Assembly (NCBI RefSeq): GCF_001439915.1 | Contig: NZ_LMBW01000002.1 | Location: forward strand, 387,700-451,699 | Length of the DNA: 64,000 nucleotides | Direction of reading: 5' to 3' | Source: Fredinandcohnia humi | GTDB lineage: Bacteria; Bacillota; Bacilli; Bacillales; Bacillaceae_L | In this document: piece by piece, positions 47,589 to 57,103 of the stretch | Layout of the letters: every line of letters begins with the position of its first letter | Position numbering within the stretch: the stretch's first letter is position 1 | The notes under the pieces: model-generated | The model's database searches: none | Seen by the model: only the letters and a program-made list of their open reading frames with translations | Told to the model about the DNA's origin: nothing | Position numbers and translations under genes: made by a program

Positions 47589-47602
47589 CTCACTCCTCCA
47601 TA
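47589..47602 (-). promoter_or_regulatory. trpE Shine-Dalgarno and 3' arm of predicted sequestering helix
   Basis: On the minus strand TATGGAGGAGTGAG. TATGGAG pairs perfectly with CTCCATA of the anti-SD segment (47738-47744), and AGTGAG pairs with CTCATT (47745-47750) with one G-U pair and one bulged G. Pairing would hide the SD. Confidence 0.55.
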
Positions 47603-47737
47603 ATAAAATGCGCCTCGGCGTATTTTGCGCCCAGATTTTTTTCGAGCAAGCTCGAAAAATTTCCTTTAAAAATCTGTGGCATCCGCCGGAGGCTTTAATT
47701 TTATTTAGTTGGGTTAATCCCAACTAAATAAAATTAA
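47603..47737 (+). repeat. Family-A repeat, copy A6 (short form) in the trp leader
   Basis: Short form with a strong terminal hairpin (ATTTTATTTAGTTGGG/CCCAACTAAATAAAAT). It occupies almost exactly the space between the trpE SD and its predicted anti-SD, so the SD-blocking helix would enclose the whole element. Confidence 0.88.
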
Positions 47738-47764
47738 TATGGAGAATGAGGATTTAGGAGGTGT
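47738..47764 (-). promoter_or_regulatory. Predicted anti-Shine-Dalgarno segment of the trp leader
   Basis: The minus strand reads CACCTCCT and then CTCATTCTCCATA, both complementary to SD-type sequence. The second can pair with the trpE SD at 47589-47602. This parallels the known TRAP-dependent SD sequestration in B. subtilis trpE; pairing here is predicted by eye. Confidence 0.5.
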
Positions 47765-47812
47765 ATTAAAATTTGAATCGCTTTAAAAGGTAAAAAGCGA
47801 TAAAAATAAACA

Positions 47813-47840
47813 ACCCAAAGACACATACGTATCTTTGGGT
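47813..47840 (-). terminator. trp attenuator terminator
   Basis: Stem ACCCAAAGA/TCTTTGGGT followed by a U-rich stretch on the minus strand. Its 5' arm (TCTACCC, at 47843-47837) can instead pair with GGGTAGA inside the TRAP site (47899-47893) to form an antiterminator, as in the B. subtilis trp operon. Confidence 0.88.
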
Positions 47841-47858
47841 AGAAGTACACATAATAAA

Positions 47859-47911
47859 CTCTGCTAACCTCAGCTAAACTCTCTCATTCTCATCTACCCT
47901 AAACTCTGCTC
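47859..47911 (-). promoter_or_regulatory. TRAP-binding site of the trp operon leader
   Basis: Eleven GAG/UAG triplets on the minus strand, at plus positions 47859, 864, 869, 874, 879, 883, 889, 894, 899, 904 and 909. Spacing is 2 nt (once 1, once 3). Eleven matches the 11 subunits of the TRAP ring, whose gene mtrB is at 55270-55503. Tryptophan-bound TRAP would block the antiterminator. Confidence 0.95.
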
Positions 47912-47964
47912 TAAAAACTAACTGAAAACTTACTATTCTATGACTATACTAAATATTGTTATTT

Positions 47965-47994
47965 ATCATATCGTATGCACTGCTTTTTTGTCAA
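47965..47994 (-). promoter_or_regulatory. Promoter of the trp operon
   Basis: Minus strand TTGACA (47994-47989), an 18-bp spacer, and TATGAT (47970-47965). The expected transcript start near 47957 puts the TRAP site about 46-98 nt into the leader, similar to B. subtilis. Confidence 0.78.
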
Positions 47995-48011
47995 TGCATT
48001 GTTTGTACTTA

Positions 48012-48386
48012 TTAATTTCCTTTAACCGTTGAAAGGTCTGGTCTTAGGACAATGGACCCACTATGGTAAATGTGTTGGACCTCTTCTTGTTTGGCGGTTG
48101 TGTTCACTGTCATCATCACACGGATGCACATTTTCAGTGAACCTGGGACCGGAATCTCTCTCATACTCATTACCGGGACAAATGACCAACCATCAATCTG
48201 TCTTGCAGCTGCAGCAGGAAAAGCTGCGTCAATATCCTCTGTAACAGAAAATACAATTTGAGCAACATCATTTGCTTCAATCTTGTTTTCAGAAATCATC
48301 TCACGTAATAGCTTTTCAGTTGCAGCTAATATTTCTTGTTTATTATTAGTTTCAATTGTTGTAGCACCACGTATTCCCCTTATCAT
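48012..48386 (-). CDS. aroH: Chorismate mutase, AroH type
   Basis: 124-aa monofunctional chorismate mutase making prephenate. It matches the trimeric AroH fold with the start IRGIRGATTIETN (Arg7-type residue) and FSVTEDIDAAFPAAAAR. It lies 33 bp after aroB, and the trp promoter is directly downstream. Confidence 0.94.
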   Translation of the reverse strand: MIRGIRGATTIETNNKQEILAATEKLLREMISENKIEANDVAQIVFSVTEDIDAAFPAAAARQIDGWSFVPVMSMREIPVPGSLKMCIRVMMTVNTTAKQEEVQHIYHSGSIVLRPDLSTVKGN

Positions 48387-48419
48387 CCTCGCCCCTCCTT
48401 TTTACATCTAAATGCCTAT

Positions 48420-49499
48420 TTATTGAAATTCCTTCAAATAACTGAGTAATTGCTCATCTTCAATATCTTGAATGGCAGTCTCACCAATATTTTTTAATAA
48501 GACCATTTTCACTTTTCCAGCGGTCGCCTTTTTATCATGCTTCATACGTTCAAGAAGCTTTTCACAAGCTAATCCGTTTGGGATGGTTGTCGGGAATTCA
48601 AATAAACGAAACCATTCCCTAATCTTTTCAGATGAAAGGTCGATATTAAAGATTTTTTCGCTCACTTTTAATGCAAAAATCATTCCAATTGCGACCCCAT
48701 CACCGTGGGTTATCTTCCCATATCCTGACTCTGCTTCAATTGCATGACCTAAGGTATGACCAAAATTCAAGATAGCCCGGAGACCTTTTTCCTGCTCATC
48801 CTCGGAAACAACTTTAGCTTTTACAGCTACACCCTTTAATACAGCATATTGGAGTTTTTCACCTTTTAAGTCATCCAAGGATGAAATTTCCTCCGTGAGC
48901 CACTGGTAAAATTCTGGATCCCAGATAAGTCCATGTTTAATGACTTCTGCAAAGCCGGACCGCAGCTCTGGCCTAGGTAATGACTTCATTAATTCAATAT
49001 CATATAGAACTGCATTCGGTTGATGGAAAGCACCAATCATGTTTTTCCCAAGATTATGATTAATGGCTACCTTTCCTCCTACAGCACTGTCATGGGCAAG
49101 CAATGTTGTTGGTATTTGGATAAATGGAATGCCACGCATGAAAGTTGCCGCGACGAATCCAGCCAAGTCCCCTACAACACCCCCACCCAATGCAAGGATC
49201 ACTGAAGAACGATCCAATCCTTTTTCAAGCGCAAAGGTCTGGCATTGATAATACATATCAAAAGATTTTGCACTTTCCCCAGCAGGAATCACAAATGATA
49301 AGGACTCATCGTATTTTTGTTTAAGAATGTCGAGCACTTTATCTAAATAAAGTGCAGCAACAGACTCATCACTTATGACGAGAACCTTTGATACCGATTT
49401 ACATGTATCCTGTATAACTATGGGCAGTTGATCGATAATTTCAGTGCCGATGTACATTGGATATGTTTTCGATTTTGTAGCAATGGTCAATTTGTCCAT
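48420..49499 (-). CDS. aroB: 3-dehydroquinate synthase
   Basis: 359-aa NAD- and metal-dependent enzyme, second step of the shikimate pathway. It has [40 protein letters not shown] and the metal-binding [10 protein letters not shown]. The ATG overlaps the aroC stop (TAATG). Confidence 0.96.
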   Translation of the reverse strand: MDKLTIATKSKTYPMYIGTEIIDQLPIVIQDTCKSVSKVLVISDESVAALYLDKVLDILKQKYDESLSFVIPAGESAKSFDMYYQCQTFALEKGLDRSSVILALGGGVVGDLAGFVAATFMRGIPFIQIPTTLLAHDSAVGGKVAINHNLGKNMIGAFHQPNAVLYDIELMKSLPRPELRSGFAEVIKHGLIWDPEFYQWLTEEISSLDDLKGEKLQYAVLKGVAVKAKVVSEDEQEKGLRAILNFGHTLGHAIEAESGYGKITHGDGVAIGMIFALKVSEKIFNIDLSSEKIREWFRLFEFPTTIPNGLACEKLLERMKHDKKATAGKVKMVLLKNIGETAIQDIEDEQLLSYLKEFQ

Positions 49500-50671
49500 T
49501 AAAAATCCCTCGAATACTCACGTATTTCCGCAACATTTTTTTGAATTAGGTCGATTCTGTCTTGTCCAAATTGTTCAACAATTGCATTCGCAACTTCCCA
49601 AGCTACTACGGCTTCAGCAACAACTGAAGCAGCAGGAACAGCACAGCTATCAGATCTTTCAATACTTGCTTCAAATACTTCCTTTGTTTCAATATCTACA
49701 CTTTTTAGTGGTTTATATAAAGTTGGAATTGGTTTCATGACACCTCTAACAACGATTGGCATACCGTTTGTCATGCCGCCTTCAAATCCACCTAAATTAT
49801 TCGTTCTTCTCTGGTAACCATTTTCTTTATCCCAAATGATTTCATCATGAACTTGACTTCCAGGGATTCTTGCTGCATCAAAACCAATACCAAATTCAAC
49901 ACCTTTAAAGGCATTGATACTTAGCATGGCAGCACCAATTTTTGAATCTAGCTTTCTATCATAATGGACATAGCTACCCACACCTGCAGGCACGCCTTCA
50001 ACAATGACTTCCACAATTCCACCGATTGAGTCACCATTTTTCTTTGCTTCATCAATCGCATTCATCATTTGGACGCCTGCTTCATCATCAAGACACCTTA
50101 CAGGTGATTCTTCCGTTTTTGTTTTTAATTCTTCAATGCTTGAATATGTCGTATCCTTAGCTCGAACACCGCCAATTTCAAGTACATGTCCAGCCACCTT
50201 GATTCCTAAGGAAGCTAAGAATTTTTTAGCCACAGCACCAGCTGCTACACGCACTGTTGTTTCACGTGCAGAGGATCTTTCTAGAACATTACGCATATCA
50301 CGATGACCATATTTCATGGCCCCGTTAAGGTCTGCATGTCCAGGACGCGGACGCGTAATTTTACGCTTAATATCCTCTTCCTCTTCCTCTGTAATCGGCT
50401 CGATACCCATAATTTTTGTCCAGTGCTTCCAGTCATTGTTTTCAACGACCAAGGCAATTGGGGAACCTAGTGTTTTACCATGTCTTACACCACTTACGAT
50501 TTGTACTTGGTCTTTTTCAATTTGCATTCTACGGCCCCGGCCATGCCCTTTTTGGCGTCTTGCAAGTTCAAGGTTAATATCCTCAGTAGTTAATTCAAGA
50601 CCTGCAGGTACACCTTCAATGATTGTTGTAAGCTGTGGTCCATGTGATTCTCCGGCTGTTAAATATCTCAT
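49499..50671 (-). CDS. aroC: Chorismate synthase
   Basis: 390-aa FMN-dependent enzyme yielding chorismate (called aroF in B. subtilis). It starts [14 protein letters not shown], with [28 protein letters not shown]-type signatures (quoted in parts: [12 protein letters not shown] and [10 protein letters not shown]). Head of aroC-aroB-aroH, just upstream of the trp operon. GGGGGTAA precedes the ATG. Confidence 0.96.
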   Translation of the reverse strand: MRYLTAGESHGPQLTTIIEGVPAGLELTTEDINLELARRQKGHGRGRRMQIEKDQVQIVSGVRHGKTLGSPIALVVENNDWKHWTKIMGIEPITEEEEEDIKRKITRPRPGHADLNGAMKYGHRDMRNVLERSSARETTVRVAAGAVAKKFLASLGIKVAGHVLEIGGVRAKDTTYSSIEELKTKTEESPVRCLDDEAGVQMMNAIDEAKKNGDSIGGIVEVIVEGVPAGVGSYVHYDRKLDSKIGAAMLSINAFKGVEFGIGFDAARIPGSQVHDEIIWDKENGYQRRTNNLGGFEGGMTNGMPIVVRGVMKPIPTLYKPLKSVDIETKEVFEASIERSDSCAVPAASVVAEAVVAWEVANAIVEQFGQDRIDLIQKNVAEIREYSRDF

Positions 50672-51067
50672 TTATGTTACCCCCTTATATGATAAAGCGA
50701 AAAGTGTATTTCACTTTCGTAATTTAAAGCGATTATGTACCAATATATCATAATCTTTGTAAATCCGGATAGATTTTTTCAAAAATTTCTATGATTTTGC
50801 ATTTACTAGATCAAATGTGCCTTAGCACATTTGCGCCCGATTTTAGGCTCACACGATGTGGGTCATGAAGACGTTGCCACAGGATGTGGCGTCTTTAGTC
50901 TTCGATCTTACTGATCGAAAAATTACATTTAAAAAATCGTGGCATCCGCCGGAGGCATAACTTTATTCATTAGAAGTTTAGGACTTCTGATGAATAAAGT
51001 ATAAAGAAAAAGAATTTACCAAATGGCAAATTCGATTCATATATATTAACAAACAATAGTAGATTTG
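50672..51067. other. Spacer between aroC and cheR
   Basis: 396 bp. It holds repeat A7 (50810-51001) and a 137-bp AT-rich stretch before aroC that presumably contains the aroC promoter; only weak -35/-10 candidates (TTTACA near 50762) are visible. No gene was recognised. Confidence 0.6.
50810..51001 (+). repeat. Family-A repeat, copy A7 (long form)
   Basis: Long form with compensatory changes in the first hairpin: AAATGTGCC/TTAGCACATTT keeps pairing although the sequence differs from AAATGCGCC/GGCGTATTT. Terminal hairpin ACTTTATTCAT/ATGAATAAAGT, with an AGAAGT/ACTTCT inner stem. Confidence 0.87.
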
Positions 51068-51865
<798 letters not shown>

Positions 51866-51904
51866 TCAAAAAAACATCATTCTTAGGGGCTGAAAATCCT
51901 TTAG

Positions 51905-51932
51905 AAAAACCAGCCCCCAAATAGAGCTGGTT
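51905..51932 (-). terminator. Terminator after ndk
   Basis: AACCAGC/GCTGGTT stem with an 11-nt loop, U-run on the minus strand, just after the ndk stop. Confidence 0.78.
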
Positions 51933-51943
51933 TTTTTGTTGGA

Positions 51944-52390
51944 TTAGTAAATCCAGTTATTGATTAGCTTATCGTAGGCTACTAATTCTTCTTCTTTGAA
52001 GAATAAAGAAATTTCGCGTTCAGCACTAGCTGGTGAATCAGAACCATGGATAACGTTCTTTCCAACAGTTAATCCAAAATCACCACGGATTGTTCCAGGC
52101 AGTGCATCCTTTGGATTTGTTGCACCCATCATTTGTCGAGCAGTTGTAATTACATTCTCACCCTGCCATACCATTGCAAAAACTGGTCCAGATGTGATGA
52201 AATCAACTAGTTCTCCGAAGAATGGTCGCTCTTTATGCTCACCGTAATGAACGCCAGCAAGATCTTCTGAAGCCGCCATCAATTTAGCACCTACTAATTG
52301 AAAGCCCTTTCTTTCAAAACGTGAAACAATCTCACCAACTAGTTGACGCTGTACGCCATCAGGCTTAATCATTAAAAATGTTTTTTCCAT
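51944..52390 (-). CDS. ndk: Nucleoside diphosphate kinase
   Basis: 148-aa enzyme balancing NTP pools through a phospho-histidine. The catalytic His115 lies in [15 protein letters not shown], and the start [15 protein letters not shown] is typical. The ATG at 52390 is chosen after GTGGAG; the frame's first GTG at 52402 overlaps that site. Confidence 0.97.
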   Translation of the reverse strand: MEKTFLMIKPDGVQRQLVGEIVSRFERKGFQLVGAKLMAASEDLAGVHYGEHKERPFFGELVDFITSGPVFAMVWQGENVITTARQMMGATNPKDALPGTIRGDFGLTVGKNVIHGSDSPASAEREISLFFKEEELVAYDKLINNWIY

Positions 52391-52437
52391 AACTGTCTCC
52401 ACCCCACCAAAATATGTATAATAGTCTCTTTTTAGCG

Positions 52438-52470
52438 ACCAATCAAAATAGTAACACTATTTTGATTGGT
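52438..52470. other. Perfect 15-bp hairpin between hepT and ndk
   Basis: ACCAATCAAAATAGT pairs fully with ACTATTTTGATTGGT around a 3-nt loop. No U-run follows on either strand, so it is not a standard terminator. Confidence 0.65.
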
Positions 52471-52484
52471 TAGCAATAATAATC

Positions 52485-53447
52485 CTAAAATTTTCTTTTC
52501 CCTATATATTTCGCGACATTATACAGTGTATTTTTGGCACGACTAGAAGGCAATTCTTCTAAAATCTTGTATGCTTTTTCTAAATAACGATTGCTTAACG
52601 CCTCAGCCTGTTTGATTCCATCTGATTGTTTAATAGATGTAATTAGTGGTTTAACCTCAGCTGCTGTTGTACGTTCTGACACTTGGATAATTTGTTGTTT
52701 AAGGTTTTCATCCTTCATCGCATACAGAACTGGCAATGTAATATTACCTTGCATGAGATCGCTGCCAGCAGGTTTACCCAATTGTTCATCAGTACCAGTG
52801 AAGTCTAGAATATCGTCTGTAATTTGGAATGCCATCCCCACATAATAACCATATAAAAACAGTTTTTTATGAACTTCAGCAGGGACATCTGCAGCTACTG
52901 CTCCTAATTGGCAGCTGCTCGCAATTAATAGGGCCGTCTTCCGCTTTATTCTACGTAAATAACAGCGCAGGTTTTGATCAAAACGATATTTATCTTTAAT
53001 TTGTTCGATTTCACCTAAACAAACCTCGACAATTGTGTGTGCAAGCAATTTATGTAATAAGGGATTCGGTAGCTTTGTAATAATTTCTAGTGAGCTACCT
53101 AGAATATAATCCCCAGCATACATCGCTATCTTATTATCCCATTTTGCCTTAATGGTAGGCTTACCGCGCCGAAGATCTGCATCATCAATCACATCATCAT
53201 GCACAAGTGATGCCGTATGAATTAGTTCAAGTGTTACAGCAACATTTTTTATTACATCAATATCATATTTCCCAAATTTTCCTCCTAAAAGGACAAAAAC
53301 GGGGCGTAGTCGTTTACCGCCGGATTGCAATAAATGCAACCCAGCCTGTTGAAGAACCGGATGCTTCCCTTTGATGGAAGCCTCCAATTCTTTTTCTATA
53401 ATTGCTAAATCTGTATTCAAATACGAATACATCAAAGATAATCTCAT
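52485..53447 (-). CDS. hepT: Heptaprenyl diphosphate synthase subunit II
   Basis: 320-aa catalytic trans-prenyltransferase subunit making the C35 side chain of menaquinone-7. Both Asp-rich motifs are present: DDVIDDADLRRG and DDILD. The ATG at 53447 is chosen because AAGGTGA precedes it and the length then equals B. subtilis HepT; the frame extends to a TTG overlapping the menG stop. Partner HepS is encoded two genes upstream. Confidence 0.95.
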   Translation of the reverse strand: MRLSLMYSYLNTDLAIIEKELEASIKGKHPVLQQAGLHLLQSGGKRLRPVFVLLGGKFGKYDIDVIKNVAVTLELIHTASLVHDDVIDDADLRRGKPTIKAKWDNKIAMYAGDYILGSSLEIITKLPNPLLHKLLAHTIVEVCLGEIEQIKDKYRFDQNLRCYLRRIKRKTALLIASSCQLGAVAADVPAEVHKKLFLYGYYVGMAFQITDDILDFTGTDEQLGKPAGSDLMQGNITLPVLYAMKDENLKQQIIQVSERTTAAEVKPLITSIKQSDGIKQAEALSNRYLEKAYKILEELPSSRAKNTLYNVAKYIGKRKF

Positions 53448-53479
53448 CGGTTTCACCTTAGTCTCAAAATATGAAGCGA

Positions 53480-54190
53480 TCAACTTTTTCTTTTATAACC
53501 CAAATGCATTGCAGCTACACCTAAAGTGTATGGTTTCACTTCAATATCAGTTAAGCCTGCTTTCCGAAACATGTTTGCAAGCTCTTTCATTCCCGGAAAA
53601 TCGCGGGCGGATTCCTGAAGCCATGAATATTCCTGATAACTTTTTGCAAAAAGCTTTCCAAAGATAGGCATGATAAAACGAAAATAGAAAAAGTATAATT
53701 GTCTAAATCCGATCATCGTAGGCTGAGATGTTTCCAAACATACAACCATTCCCCCTGGCTTTACTACCCGATGCATTTCTTTTAAAACGGTCATGTAATC
53801 AGGAACATTTCGAAGGCCAAAGCCAATCGTTACATAATCAAATGAGTTATCCTCAAACGGAAGCTCCATCGCATTACCATGTATCAATTCCACCTGATTT
53901 AACTTTAGCTTGTCTACTTTCTCTTGACCGATTTTAAGCATGTTTTTACTAAAATCAAGACCGACCACTTTTCCCTCTGGACCTATCTTCTCAGCAAGGG
54001 TAATGGTCCAATCAGCAGTGCCGCAGCAAAGGTCAAGGGCAGATGATCCTTCTTTGACATTCATTCGTTTCATTGTATCCTTACGCCAAGCTATATGTTG
54101 TTGGAAGCTGATTACGGAATTCATTTGGTCGTAATTTTTATATATTTTTTCAAATACATGATGTACTCGTTGTTCTTTAGATTGCTCCAT
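53480..54190 (-). CDS. menG: Demethylmenaquinone methyltransferase
   Basis: 236-aa SAM-dependent C-methyltransferase for the last step of menaquinone synthesis (MenG/UbiE). It has the SAM motif [13 protein letters not shown], and GFGLRNVPD and [16 protein letters not shown] downstream. Located between hepS and hepT, the conserved bacillar gerC arrangement. Confidence 0.96.
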   Translation of the reverse strand: MEQSKEQRVHHVFEKIYKNYDQMNSVISFQQHIAWRKDTMKRMNVKEGSSALDLCCGTADWTITLAEKIGPEGKVVGLDFSKNMLKIGQEKVDKLKLNQVELIHGNAMELPFEDNSFDYVTIGFGLRNVPDYMTVLKEMHRVVKPGGMVVCLETSQPTMIGFRQLYFFYFRFIMPIFGKLFAKSYQEYSWLQESARDFPGMKELANMFRKAGLTDIEVKPYTLGVAAMHLGYKRKS

Positions 54191-54192
54191 AA

Positions 54193-55005
54193 TTACCCTT
54201 CTTCCACGCTTCTTTTCAATGATAATGCAGTACCTTTAAGAAGTAATTCATTAATACGGCTAAGTAGCATTTTATTTATTTTAGGGTTTGTTTTTAAGGA
54301 CTGTTCAAGCTTTTTGCTTACGTGAGAAAGATGTATGTTAAATTCATACATAACATCCATTTTCTGTTCTTTCTCTTCCCCCGAGACTATTTTCTTTAGC
54401 GTCTTAAAAAGAATCGAATTTCCATCTTCTACGTATTGGTCTCTTTCACGCAATAGTCTTTTAAGCAATAAAAAGTTTTGGACGAGTTCTTCCCATTTTT
54501 TTATTTGAAAACGATTCACGATTTTTCGGAAGACAGCAGATTCAACTACTGTCACACATGAAAATAGCTTATCTATCTGTTCATGATCCATTTGATACAA
54601 ATAAATTTTTGCTTCATTTACGTCTTTAATACCTTCTGCAAGTATACGTATGAAGGTTATATCGGAAGCTTGGGCAAGTAGATAATAATACAAACCACTA
54701 AAATAGTCTCCTGCCAAGACTGCCAACTGTTGACCACGCATACGTTCATCTGAAAAAGTAATTCGATTGGGGACTGTTTCATGGGTATCTAATGCCTGTT
54801 GAACAAGCATAGTGGTTACTATATAATTTGTTAATTGCTCTTTTGGCAAAAGCAAATCCTCGCAAATGGAGTATAACAATAATAGTTTATCCTCATCTAT
54901 ACTCGGTGTTTCCATATATCTTTGAAGGTACGAGTGTCTTGTTTTATCCTCAATACGCTCCTTAAGATTGGCAACTATTTCCTTGATATCATGCAAATCA
55001 ATCAC
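54193..55005 (-). CDS. hepS: Heptaprenyl diphosphate synthase subunit I
   Basis: 270-aa non-catalytic regulatory subunit of heptaprenyl diphosphate synthase. All-helical, with the family segment [14 protein letters not shown] and [20 protein letters not shown]. The start is GTG at 55005 with GGGG about 7 nt upstream. It ends 2 bp before menG. Repeat A8 lies upstream. Confidence 0.9.
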   Translation of the reverse strand: MIDLHDIKEIVANLKERIEDKTRHSYLQRYMETPSIDEDKLLLLYSICEDLLLPKEQLTNYIVTTMLVQQALDTHETVPNRITFSDERMRGQQLAVLAGDYFSGLYYYLLAQASDITFIRILAEGIKDVNEAKIYLYQMDHEQIDKLFSCVTVVESAVFRKIVNRFQIKKWEELVQNFLLLKRLLRERDQYVEDGNSILFKTLKKIVSGEEKEQKMDVMYEFNIHLSHVSKKLEQSLKTNPKINKMLLSRINELLLKGTALSLKRSVEEG

Positions 55006-55031
55006 CCTTGTTTCCCCAAATTAAATAATCA

Positions 55032-55154
55032 ATCAAATACGCCTTGGCGTATTTGCGCCCGATTTTTTTCGAGTCTGTCTCGAAAAATTTCCTTTAAAAA
55101 ATCGTGGCATCCGCCGGAGGCTTTAACTTTATTCAGTCTGCTGAATAAAGTTAA
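55032..55154 (+). repeat. Family-A repeat, copy A8 (short form)
   Basis: The cleanest short copy: AAATACGCC/GGCGTATTT hairpin, TTTTTCGAG/CTCGAAAAA hairpin inside a CGATTTTTT/AAAAAATCG frame, GGCATCCGCCGGAGGC core and a minimal AACTTTATTCAG/CTGAATAAAGTT end. It is 26 bp upstream of hepS. Confidence 0.9.
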
Positions 55155-55249
55155 TCTATTTTAATCTTCATTATATTAGTCTTTATAAAACAACGTTAAT
55201 TATAACATACATCCCTTAGTTTTTCCCTTAGTTTTATTCATTCCAAAAG

Positions 55250-55271
55250 AAAAAGCAGGATTTACCTGCTT
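55250..55271 (-). terminator. Terminator after mtrB
   Basis: AAGCAGG/CCTGCTT stem overlapping the mtrB stop, with a U-run on the minus strand. Confidence 0.82.
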
Positions 55272-55503
55272 ATTTTTTTGAATCCGATTCAGTTTCTCCA
55301 TGACTTGTTTGGATAAATGCATGACCACGTATTTTGATGGCTGACGTATGTTCTGTGAATTGTGCAATCATGACTTCACCTTTATCTAACTTCTCCGAAT
55401 GATGAAAGCGCGTATCAGATCCTCTCGTTAATCCGATAACATTCACACCATCTTCTGCAGCTTTGATTACGATAAATTCTGAGTTTGAATTATTTTTACT
55501 CAT
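55270..55503 (-). CDS. mtrB: Trp RNA-binding attenuation protein TRAP
   Basis: 77-aa subunit of the 11-mer ring that binds GAG/UAG repeats when loaded with tryptophan. The conserved beta-strand pattern ([19 protein letters not shown]) and the RNA-contacting [10 protein letters not shown] are present. Its target in this window is the trp leader at 47859-47911. It follows folE, though with a 116-bp gap. Confidence 0.97.
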   Translation of the reverse strand: MSKNNSNSEFIVIKAAEDGVNVIGLTRGSDTRFHHSEKLDKGEVMIAQFTEHTSAIKIRGHAFIQTSHGETESDSKK

Positions 55504-55619
55504 CCTACTTCACTCCTATGAATGCTATGTATAGGAAGCATTTCAACTCATACAACACAATTTTGTGCAGATAAGTGAAACCCATATCTTTTTTACTATC
55601 TCGTAATTTTTTGCGGATG

Positions 55620-56186
55620 TCAATTCTTAATTAATGATAGTACTTCACTGCGAGCGGCTGGGTCTTTTTGTAAAATTCCCCGAACAGCAGAAGTAACGGT
55701 TTTTGCCCCAGGCTTTTTGACACCGCGCATGGTCATACACATGTGCTCTGCTTCAATGACCACCATTACTCCGTGAGGTTGAAGTGTTTCAACAATGGAA
55801 TCAGCTATAGTTGACGTGATTCTTTCTTGTAATTGAGGTCTTTTTGCAACAGCTTCTACAGCCCGTGCAAGTTTGCTTAAGCCCGTTACTTTTCCGCCCT
55901 TAGGAATGTAGGCAACATGTGCATGACCATAAAATGGGACAAGATGGTGCTCACACATGGAGAAAAATGGGATGTCTTTTACAAGCACCAATTCTTCGTG
56001 TTCTTCGCCAAAAACGGTTTTAAAGTATTCTTTCGGGTCTTCTTGCAGACCTGCGAAAACTTCGGCATACATTTTTGCCACACGTTTTGGTGTATCAACT
56101 AGCCCTTCTCTCTGTGGTTCTTCCCCAATTGCTTCTAAAATCATTGTAACTGCTTGCTCTATTTTTTTATAATCTATGGAAGTCAT
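55620..56186 (-). CDS. folE: GTP cyclohydrolase I
   Basis: 188-aa enzyme opening folate synthesis from GTP (mtrA in B. subtilis). The zinc-binding Cys and His are in [20 protein letters not shown], and the later zinc ligand Cys is in [11 protein letters not shown]. The ATG at 56186 is chosen after GAGGGGGTGG; the frame continues to 56255 without a ribosome-binding site. The pairing with mtrB is conserved. Confidence 0.96.
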   Translation of the reverse strand: MTSIDYKKIEQAVTMILEAIGEEPQREGLVDTPKRVAKMYAEVFAGLQEDPKEYFKTVFGEEHEELVLVKDIPFFSMCEHHLVPFYGHAHVAYIPKGGKVTGLSKLARAVEAVAKRPQLQERITSTIADSIVETLQPHGVMVVIEAEHMCMTMRGVKKPGAKTVTSAVRGILQKDPAARSEVLSLIKN

Positions 56187-56253
56187 ACGCCACCCCCTCC
56201 TCTTATCGCATACTACTAGTCCATTGATTCTAGCATATTTATCGATATAAAAC

Positions 56254-56284
56254 AAAAAAGAGCCGTAAGAAAACGACTCTTTTT
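56254..56284 (-). terminator. Terminator after hbs
   Basis: AAAGAGTCGT/ACGGCTCTTT (one G-U pair) with U-run on the minus strand, between hbs and folE. Confidence 0.82.
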
Positions 56285-56310
56285 GTATCTTTCACATAGT
56301 TTATGTAAAA

Positions 56311-56583
56311 TTATTTTACTGCATCTTTCAACGCTTTACCTGGTTTAAATGCAGGAACCTTGCTTGCAGCGATTTCGATTTCTTCACCAGTTTGAGGGTT
56401 ACGACCTTTACGAGCTGCACGCTCACGTACCTCAAAGTTACCAAATCCGATTAACTGAACTTTGTCTCCACCCTTAAGTGCTTCAAGAATAGAATCAAAA
56501 ACTGCATCAACAGCCTTTGTAGCGTCTTTCTTAGAAAGTTCAGCACTTTCGGCTACAGCGTTAACTAATTCTGTTTTGTTCAT
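56311..56583 (-). CDS. hbs: Non-specific DNA-binding protein HBsu
   Basis: 90-aa histone-like nucleoid protein of the HU family. It starts [20 protein letters not shown] and carries the DNA-gripping arm [19 protein letters not shown]. The ATG at 56583 follows AGGAGGTGA; the frame's upstream ATG overlaps that site. A strong SigA-type promoter lies about 115 bp upstream. Confidence 0.97.
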   Translation of the reverse strand: MNKTELVNAVAESAELSKKDATKAVDAVFDSILEALKGGDKVQLIGFGNFEVRERAARKGRNPQTGEEIEIAASKVPAFKPGKALKDAVK

Positions 56584-56696
56584 GACATTCACCTCCTCCC
56601 AAACGAATATTTCAAACCATATGAATAATCATTCATTGCACCTTAAATCTTACTCCAGCAAGTATCTTCTACATTCGCTTGATGCTAACATGCCTT

Positions 56697-56725
56697 ATAA
56701 TAAACGATAATTAGACATATTTCAA
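56697..56725 (-). promoter_or_regulatory. Promoter of hbs
   Basis: Minus strand TTGAAA (56725-56720), a 17-bp spacer, and TATTAT (56702-56697). This leaves an untranslated leader of about 105 nt, as expected for a highly expressed gene. Confidence 0.7.
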
Positions 56726-56826
56726 TATGTTTCAACAGAAACTTTACCTTTTTATGTATATTTCACCAAAAAAGTTATATTTATTGTAAAAAGCTTATCA
56801 TATTCGCATTTAGTAAGCAAATATCC

Positions 56827-57047
56827 AAATGCGCTAGTGCCTTGAAAGAGGAACATCGACTAACTACTGCCACGTCCTGTGGCAAACGCCTATGTCAGCA
56901 CTTCCTCGAAAATGCAATGCATTTTCTTCGTGCGATGATTATGCTGTCGAAGCTTTCCTTGTCTTGTGCAAGTCCGACAAGCATAAGAAAAGCCGGCTAG
57001 AAGGATTGGCTTATGACCTCGAGGGGCTAGGCGCTGGAGCTGAACGC
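56827..57047 (+). repeat. Family-B extended repeat, copy B4
   Basis: About 220 bp. Its 3' third shares GACAAGCATAAG, GGATTGGCTTATGACCTCGA and GGCGCTGGAGCT with the short family-B copies. The 5' part, containing AATGCAATGCATTTTC, is shared with the inverted copy at 63842-64000. It fills most of the spoIVA-hbs gap; the remaining bases hold the hbs promoter and the spoIVA terminator. Confidence 0.82.
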
Positions 57048-57072
57048 AAAAATCAATTTTATAAGTTTCCAT

Positions 57073-57097
57073 AAAAAAAAGACTCCCAAAAGGAGCC
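57073..57097 (-). terminator. Terminator after spoIVA
   Basis: AGGCTCC/GGAGTCT stem with one G-U pair, then U8 on the minus strand. Confidence 0.85.
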
Positions 57098-57103
57098 TGC
57101 ATC

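Noticed and set aside
47757-47790. Short plus-strand peptide gene behind AGGAGGTG in the trp leader
   Set aside because: Good SD-like sequence but only a six-codon TTG-started frame. The same bases read as anti-SD on the transcribed minus strand, which is the better explanation.
47594-48011. T-box or tryptophan leader peptide in the trp leader
   Set aside because: No T-box sequence or Trp-rich short ORF was seen; the eleven GAG/UAG triplets explain regulation by TRAP.
50316-50753. 145-codon plus-strand ORF
   Set aside because: Antisense to aroC; the composition reflects the aroC codons.
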